Source: Synergistaceae bacterium
Lineage (GTDB): Bacteria > Synergistota > Synergistia > Synergistales > Aminobacteriaceae
Reading direction: 5' to 3'
DNA length: 36,092 bases
Assembly (NCBI GenBank): GCA_022837505.1
Contig: JALHFZ010000031.1
Coordinates: 1 to 36,092, forward strand
The first letter of the stretch is position 1. Every line of letters starts with the position of its first letter. Below, piece by piece: positions 31,956 through 36,092 of this stretch. Below the pieces are notes generated by a model that saw only the letters and a list, made by a program, of their open reading frames with translations, had not been told where the DNA came from and made no database searches. The position numbers and the translations under genes were made by a program.

Positions 31956-32855
31956 TCAGCGGTCTAAAAACCTGCAGGCTGTCTCGTACATGAAATCCAC
32001 GGGGGGCTCGACCCCCGTCCAGAGGCGGAAGGCCTCCGCCCCCTGGTTCACCAGCATCCACAGGCCTCCCAGGGCTTTGCACCCCTTCCCCTTCGCCTCG
32101 AGGATCATTTTGGTCTCCCTGGGGTTGTACACCACATCACACACCGCCTGACAGGGGCTTAAGAGGGCAGTATCAAATACCGTCTCGTCGGCATAGGTGC
32201 CCATCCCCACCTTCGTGGCGTTGATGATCACCTCATGGGCGGGTACAGCCCTGCGGAGGACGTCCTCGTTCATCTCGTCGATAGTGCATACTCCCGGAAA
32301 ATGCTCATCCATCCTTTTTTTCAGCCCCTCCGCCCGATGAAAACTGCTTTTGCGGGACAGGACGAGAATCCGCCTCACTCCCTTGGACGCAAGGGTGCAG
32401 GCTACTGCCGACGCCGCGCCCCCTGCGCCCAGGATCAGATATTCCTTTGAAGGGACATCGAGGCCGAGGGGGGAATAGAGGGACTGCACGAACCCCTCTC
32501 CATCGGTGTTATGCCCCGTCTTTCGGCCGTCTTCGCCGAGAACGATGGTATTCACCACCCCGGTGTACCGGGCGGAATCTGCAAGATCGTCGAGATAGGG
32601 CACCACCTTGGCCTTGTAGGGCATGGTGACGTTCGCTCCGGCGCAGTGCCAGGTCTCCATGGTTTTCACCGCGGTTCCGAGCTTCTCTTCGCCTATCTCA
32701 AGGGGAGAATAAAGACAGTCCATCCCCAGCTTTCGAAAAACGTGGTTGTGCATCCAGGCCGATACGGAAAAGGAGAGAGGGTCTCCGAAAAGAACAAAGA
32801 ATTTCGTATGTACGGAGGGAACAAAAATCGGAGCCGCTGGGTTATCAACAGTCAT
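31956..32855 (-). CDS. Shikimate dehydrogenase family protein (copy 2)
   Basis: A 299-residue AroE-like dehydrogenase. It shows FGDPLSFSVSAWMHN (substrate serines), NVTMPYKAKV (catalytic Lys), NTDGEGF (catalytic Asp), and the dinucleotide motif LGAGGAASAVACTLASKG. It is clearly diverged from copy 1 (20891-21775): the first motif reads Phe-Ser-Val-Ser-Ala-Trp rather than Lys-Ser-Leu-Ser-Pro-Ala, so its ligand may differ. Its GGGAGG lies about 12 bases before the ATG. It lies apart from the other operons, with the possible gene remnant at 32979-33252 upstream. Either copy could be the biosynthetic enzyme, but no other biosynthetic genes are near. Confidence 0.9.
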   Translation of the reverse strand: MTVDNPAAPIFVPSVHTKFFVLFGDPLSFSVSAWMHNHVFRKLGMDCLYSPLEIGEEKLGTAVKTMETWHCAGANVTMPYKAKVVPYLDDLADSARYTGVVNTIVLGEDGRKTGHNTDGEGFVQSLYSPLGLDVPSKEYLILGAGGAASAVACTLASKGVRRILVLSRKSSFHRAEGLKKRMDEHFPGVCTIDEMNEDVLRRAVPAHEVIINATKVGMGTYADETVFDTALLSPCQAVCDVVYNPRETKMILEAKGKGCKALGGLWMLVNQGAEAFRLWTGVEPPVDFMYETACRFLDR

Positions 32856-32978
32856 GGAAATTCAAATCCTCCCTTTTCCTATCTCTCTTTTTTCAAAAAA
32901 GCTAAGAGATTGTCATCAAATTTGAATGATAGGATGATACCAGAAGTCTCGTGAGGTTTGAAAGTTGGAGAAGTCGCA

Positions 32979-33252
32979 TTAGACGTGATCCGACATGTTT
33001 TTACGGGCATTCATGAAATCGATGAGCAGACTTTGCATACCTGGAGATTGCTGGTCAAGGAACAAGGCATGAGCGTGCCAATTCGGGGCAGTTTTCTCCT
33101 CTTCTACTGTGAACGTCTTGCCGATTTCCACGATTATTGGTCCCAGCGGGGCGGCCCCGTCCGGATAGTTTTTTTCAAAGTATCGCCTGACCCAAAAGGG
33201 AAAACAGACTCTGGAGGATGGAATATGAACAACATAAAATAAGGCTGTTACC
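32979..33252 (-). other. Possible gene remnant, opposite reading frames
   Basis: On the minus strand one frame stays open to a TAA at 32979-32981 and ends plausibly (KTAPNWHAHALFLDQQ..., then NARKNMSDHV). It has natural-looking composition but no start codon with a ribosome site and runs up into the DUF488 remnant. On the plus strand a TTG-initiated frame of 94 codons (32958-33242) overlaps it. I recognise neither. The minus frame looks more like protein, suggesting the 3' part of a gene that lost its beginning. Confidence 0.35.
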
Positions 33253-33673
33253 TTATGAAGGTGGATATGTAATTGTCGTGCCGTGCACTTCGGCCCAGGA
33301 TGTCAGGGCGTGCTCCCGCCGCTCCCCCTTGCCGAGGATATCCTCCACCCGGATGCCCCGGATAAGCAAAGCATCTGCGATCAGCGACCGGTGGCAGCGC
33401 CAGGGGACTGCTTCGGCGCACATGAGGGCAACCCGTTCTACCCCGGCAAGCTCTATGAGTTTTTCAAGGTTTTCCTCAAACTCCTTCGTCTGCATGTAAT
33501 CGGCGAACCCCTGAAAACTCGCATTCCGCCAGCCTGTGTTCACCGAATCGCCTGCGGTGTGTCTGAAGCCCCCGAGGCCTGCCATATGCTGATAACCTAT
33601 GCCGACCTGACGAAGGGATTCTGGGAGGGTCTCCGTTTGAATGGCCTATCGTTACAATCAGGGGCGAATTCAT
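33253..33673 (-). pseudogene. DUF488 family gene with internal deletion and frameshift
   Basis: The gene begins correctly: AAGGAGG stands before ATG 33673 and the protein starts MNSPLIVTIGHSN, the typical DUF488 opening. The frame then goes wrong. One frame over, the rest of a DUF488 protein is complete: TLPESLRQVGIGYQHMAGLGGFR, SVNTGWRNASFQGFADYMQ, and VALMCAEAVPWRCHRSLIADALL with the conserved Cys-His signature, to the stop at 33253. About 35 residues (the usual VDVR...PRSR...FN part) are absent at the junction near 33635. So the 5' and 3' parts are intact but joined out of frame. DUF488 proteins are of unknown function. Confidence 0.85.
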
Positions 33674-33744
33674 GGGATACCCTCCTTTTCAGCAAGGGAG
33701 CGCCCCATAATCCCTGCGGAATACTCTGAGGGCACTTTCCCGGA

Positions 33745-35637
33745 TTACCGGGCTTTTCCGTTTTTGCAGAAATGATGCTTCGGTTCTCCTTCTCCGAGGC
33801 TGCATTCGCTATATACAGCGCACTCGCCGCAGATGCAGGGGCGGCTCGTATCGATGTCTTTGCATGAAGCTGTTCCGGTGGAACAGTACAGCCCCGGAAC
33901 GATCTCGGGCTCAAAGAAGTTCGTGGTCATAACATCTCCCATTTTTTCCGCATTTTTCTCCACACAGGAACTGTCAGCCTGCACAGGGCATCTCCAGCAG
34001 ATACACTTCTTCGCATATTCACGGGTAAAGGGAACTTTTTCCTTTCCAGTGCCTTCCATGCTCTCTTCCTCCCTTTCAGCATAATTCGGCATAGGGGCGG
34101 CGATGCAGTTGCCCGCTCCGTAGAGACCGGGAATAGGTTTGTTCTCAGTATCCAGCATGCGGGCCTTCGGGTCGATCTTCGGTCCACCGTTGGTATCGAG
34201 GGTTCCCGCTGCCAGCAGGATGCAATAGTATGGCCCTTCATCGGTAAAGGGGTGCATGGTTATATTCGGAAGATCGTTCGCTGGCCATTTTGAGTTTTTG
34301 TCGAAGACTGAAAAGAAATTGGTATGCCACTCCACGTCGTAGGGGAAGTCCCCCCTGTGGAAGTCTTTATCCACACCCTCCCTGGCAAAACCGTTGAAAC
34401 GCCCGACCGTCTCCCTGAGATTTTCCCCGAAGGATTTGTCCAGGCGCCAGCAGCCAAGGCGAGGGGCCAGCTCACTGATCCTCCTGCGGATGTTTTCAGC
34501 TAATTCATCCCAATTTTCTCCGGAAAGAACAAATTTCTCGGGGAGGCCGGAATCGGGAAGGGGGTAGGTGCTGTAGGACTCTCCGAATGCCCCGGCGGTT
34601 CGCCCGTCATAGATCATGCAGAGAATCTGGTTCGGATATTCCTGCTCCACGGGGTCCCAGTAAAAATGGACCTTTGTGCGGTCGTTGTAGCTGCGCTTCT
34701 CGTTCACGACGCGCTTGCCGTATTTGTTCACTAGAATCATGCTGTCACCGATGGGCTGCCAGATGTCGTTCGGCGTGCTGGGATTATCAAGGGCCTGTTC
34801 AAGGGGAATCTGGGCGTTCCAGGCGCCGTTCATATTTGCGAGCTGGGTTCCGACGGCAGTGCCCATGCAGATCAGATCTCCCGTATTCGTCGGAACAGCA
34901 CAGCCGCCGTAGGTCGGGCCTTTCTGAAAATGCAGCATGAGCCCGGGGTTATGGGTGTACCCTCCGCAGCCGAAGATGACCGCTTTTCTCCCTCGGATGC
35001 GTCGAATACCGCCGTCCTTCCCTTTCGCCTCTATGCCTGTGGCTTCGCCCTTTTCATTCATCAGAATGCGCTGCACTTCGTGTTCCAGCAACACCTCTAT
35101 GCCCTTCTCTTTGATCCAGGCGCTGAACTGCCGTATCAGGTCCGCCCCCGCGCCCATCCCCCCTTCCCTGTTGGCCGCAGCGAGGGCTCTGCCCCGCAGC
35201 ACCTTGTTCTCCGGCACGTGGTCAACGTAATCTGAGACCAGGGGCTTCCACTGGACAAACTGGCAGATATCCTTCTCCATGAAGAAGTCGATCGCCCTGT
35301 ACCCGTTGTCATAGTAGGCAGCGAGAAGATCATAGAGATCTGAAGGAAGACCGAAGCGGTCACCATCAGGATTGTACAGCTCGGGGTAATTGGCCCGGGC
35401 CAGAAATTTGAGGCATTCTTCCTTTTTATCCTCAATTCCCTGCTCCCGCAGAGCGAAGTTGTTGGGGATCCAGGGGGAGCCCCCTGATTTGATCGTAGTG
35501 CCTCCTATGGATGAAGCTTTCTCGACCATGACCACCGACGCTCCCCGGGCGGCTGCAGTCGATGCCGCGGCAGACCCGGCAGCCCCTGTTCCGACGACGA
35601 CGACATCCGCTTCAGCATCCCATTCAATGTTATTCAT
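33745..35637 (-). CDS. Fumarate-reductase-like flavoprotein fused to a DUF2769-type Cys-rich domain
   Basis: A 630-residue reading frame starting at ATG 35637 (AGGAGG seven bases before). Residues 1 to about 518 are a FAD-dependent fumarate reductase/succinate dehydrogenase-type flavoprotein: VVVVGTGAAGSAAA (16-21 is GxGxxG), KASSIGGTTIKSGG, GCGGYTHNPGL, and GLYGAGNCIAAPMPN (504-518). In relatives this is followed by a conserved YWG-Gly-rich-IGPAxTFGY segment that completes the FAD site; here it is absent. Instead the frame enters a Cys-rich domain (CICWRCP, YCSTGTASC, CICGECAVY, FCKNG) like stand-alone DUF2769 proteins. The Met at 34059 has its own GGGAGG site 8 bases upstream, so this domain looks like a separate gene joined by a deletion. 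Cytoplasmic; no signal peptide. Substrate unknown. Confidence 0.8.
   Translation of the reverse strand: MNNIEWDAEADVVVVGTGAAGSAAASTAAARGASVVMVEKASSIGGTTIKSGGSPWIPNNFALREQGIEDKKEECLKFLARANYPELYNPDGDRFGLPSDLYDLLAAYYDNGYRAIDFFMEKDICQFVQWKPLVSDYVDHVPENKVLRGRALAAANREGGMGAGADLIRQFSAWIKEKGIEVLLEHEVQRILMNEKGEATGIEAKGKDGGIRRIRGRKAVIFGCGGYTHNPGLMLHFQKGPTYGGCAVPTNTGDLICMGTAVGTQLANMNGAWNAQIPLEQALDNPSTPNDIWQPIGDSMILVNKYGKRVVNEKRSYNDRTKVHFYWDPVEQEYPNQILCMIYDGRTAGAFGESYSTYPLPDSGLPEKFVLSGENWDELAENIRRRISELAPRLGCWRLDKSFGENLRETVGRFNGFAREGVDKDFHRGDFPYDVEWHTNFFSVFDKNSKWPANDLPNITMHPFTDEGPYYCILLAAGTLDTNGGPKIDPKARMLDTENKPIPGLYGAGNCIAAPMPNYAEREEESMEGTGKEKVPFTREYAKKCICWRCPVQADSSCVEKNAEKMGDVMTTNFFEPEIVPGLYCSTGTASCKDIDTSRPCICGECAVYSECSLGEGEPKHHFCKNGKAR
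34057..34073 (-). promoter_or_regulatory. Internal ribosome binding site and start for the DUF2769-like domain
   Basis: GGGAGG (34073-34068) stands 8 bases before ATG 34059-34057 inside the flavoprotein frame. From here a 104-residue Cys-rich protein could be made by itself (33745-34059), beginning Met-Glu-Gly-Thr-Gly-Lys. This supports the idea that the two parts were separate genes. Confidence 0.55.
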
Positions 35638-35694
35638 ATCCACACCTCCTGAGATCAGATGAATCTGCGGGAAAAGCTTTACTCCCGCCTTCCT

Positions 35695-35997
35695 CTACAA
35701 ATCCGCGAGTATTTTACCCCCTTCGACTTTCAGCGAATAGGTGGGTTCCGGATCTTTGGCCGGGCCGTTCTCTACCGCTCCGGTTTTCACATTGAACCGG
35801 GAGGCATGGCACGGACACTGCACCTTGTCCCCCTCCAATGTTCCATCCGAAAGGCTGCACCCCCTATGGGTGCAGATATTTCCCATGGCGTAATACTCAC
35901 CGTCCACGTTTGCGATAAGAATGGATTTGCCGTTTTTTTCTACGGCCATCATCTTTCCCGGCCCAAGGTCTTCTGCGGAGGCAATCTCTACCGCCAT
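35695..35997 (-). CDS. Rieske-type [2Fe-2S] ferredoxin
   Basis: A 100-residue Rieske protein. Cluster ligands are Cys42/His44 (CTHRGC) and Cys61/His64 (CPCHASRFN); Cys47 and Cys63 could form the extra disulfide found in some Rieske proteins. The start at 35997 follows GGGAGGGGG. It lies 57 bases before the flavoprotein start and is presumably co-transcribed, so it may pass electrons to or from it. Similar small proteins serve oxygenases or nitrite reductase; no oxygenase component is here. The region upstream to the window edge (95 bases) contains no complete gene. Confidence 0.9.
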   Translation of the reverse strand: MAVEIASAEDLGPGKMMAVEKNGKSILIANVDGEYYAMGNICTHRGCSLSDGTLEGDKVQCPCHASRFNVKTGAVENGPAKDPEPTYSLKVEGGKILADL

Positions 35998-36027
35998 ATT
36001 TCCCCCTCCCTTTCTGTTGGATTTCAT

Positions 36028-36046
36028 CTTTCTGCTGTCCCGGAAA
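36028..36046. promoter_or_regulatory. Weak IclR-site look-alike before the Rieske gene
   Basis: CTTTCTGCTGTCCCGGAAA shares TTTCTGCTGT with the candidate at 22069-22087 and ends in GGAAA, but its half-sites are one base further apart than in the perfect repeat. It is 30 bases upstream of the Rieske start. Listed because four other genes of the island have similar sequences. Confidence 0.25.
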
Positions 36047-36092
36047 AAGTCAGCCTTCCCCCCTCTAGGGTGCGCCTTCAGGGCAAAAGAAA

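Noticed and set aside
32958..33242. 94-codon plus-strand frame starting at TTG
   Set aside because: No ribosome site, rare start codon, and the opposite strand gives a more protein-like sequence; kept only as part of an uncertain region.
1..36092. CRISPR arrays, tRNA or rRNA genes, insertion sequences, attachment sites
   Set aside because: I looked for repeats, transposase motifs and tRNA-like cloverleafs and saw none; this was by eye, so short or degenerate elements could be missed.

Overview
The window is 36 kb of GC-rich bacterial chromosome carrying about 35 genes, with no tRNA, rRNA, insertion sequence or CRISPR array that I can see. Amino-acid, TRAP and tripartite tricarboxylate (TTT) uptake systems, a FeoAB iron importer, a CoA-acylating aldehyde dehydrogenase and secreted amino-acid or peptide enzymes suggest an anaerobic amino-acid or organic-acid fermenter. 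The flavour is that of Synergistota, but this is inferred from gene content because no taxonomic marker is present.

Region 1 (1-1657): the 3' end of an acetolactate-synthase-type enzyme, then an amino-acid ABC-transporter binding protein with its own promoter and terminator. Region 2 (1662-7392, minus strand): a very tight operon, pgsB-pgsC-(poly-gamma-glutamate system protein)-sensor kinase-response regulator-LarA-type racemase, with adjacent or overlapping start and stop codons throughout. It is a poly-gamma-glutamate (PGA) synthase module linked to a two-component system and a nickel-pincer racemase. Region 3 (7422-12547, minus): DUF6305 protein, TRAP-like permease, a 47-residue membrane protein, an M14 zinc hydrolase and gamma-glutamyltransferase, ending at a strong terminator. 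It plausibly processes and takes up gamma-glutamyl or acyl-amino-acid material. Region 4 (12694-15821, plus): rlmN-feoA-feoB.

Region 5 (15852-36092) looks like a catabolic island under an IclR regulator. It contains iclR, a TIM-barrel isomerase-like gene, aroE-dctQ-dctM-dctP, a second minus-strand operon aroD-ThDP enzyme-acylating aldehyde dehydrogenase-tctC-tctB-tctA-tctC, a divergent HMG-CoA-lyase-like gene, a second aroE, and a Rieske protein plus fumarate-reductase-like flavoprotein. A perfect inverted repeat (ATTTCCGC-TAT-GCGGAAAT) sits between aroD and the lyase gene, and weaker look-alikes lie before other genes of the island. Three promoters here share TTGACA-N17-TATTGT. The simplest reading is uptake and anaerobic breakdown of quinate, shikimate or a related alicyclic acid; the ThDP enzyme could open the ring and the aldehyde dehydrogenase and lyase process the product. 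This is a hypothesis.

Three genes in region 5 carry internal losses: dctM has a frameshift with about 8-9 codons missing, a DUF488 gene has a frameshift with roughly 35 codons missing, and the flavoprotein has lost its C-terminal FAD segment and reads into a DUF2769-type Cys-rich domain that keeps its own ribosome binding site. These could be real decay or assembly errors.
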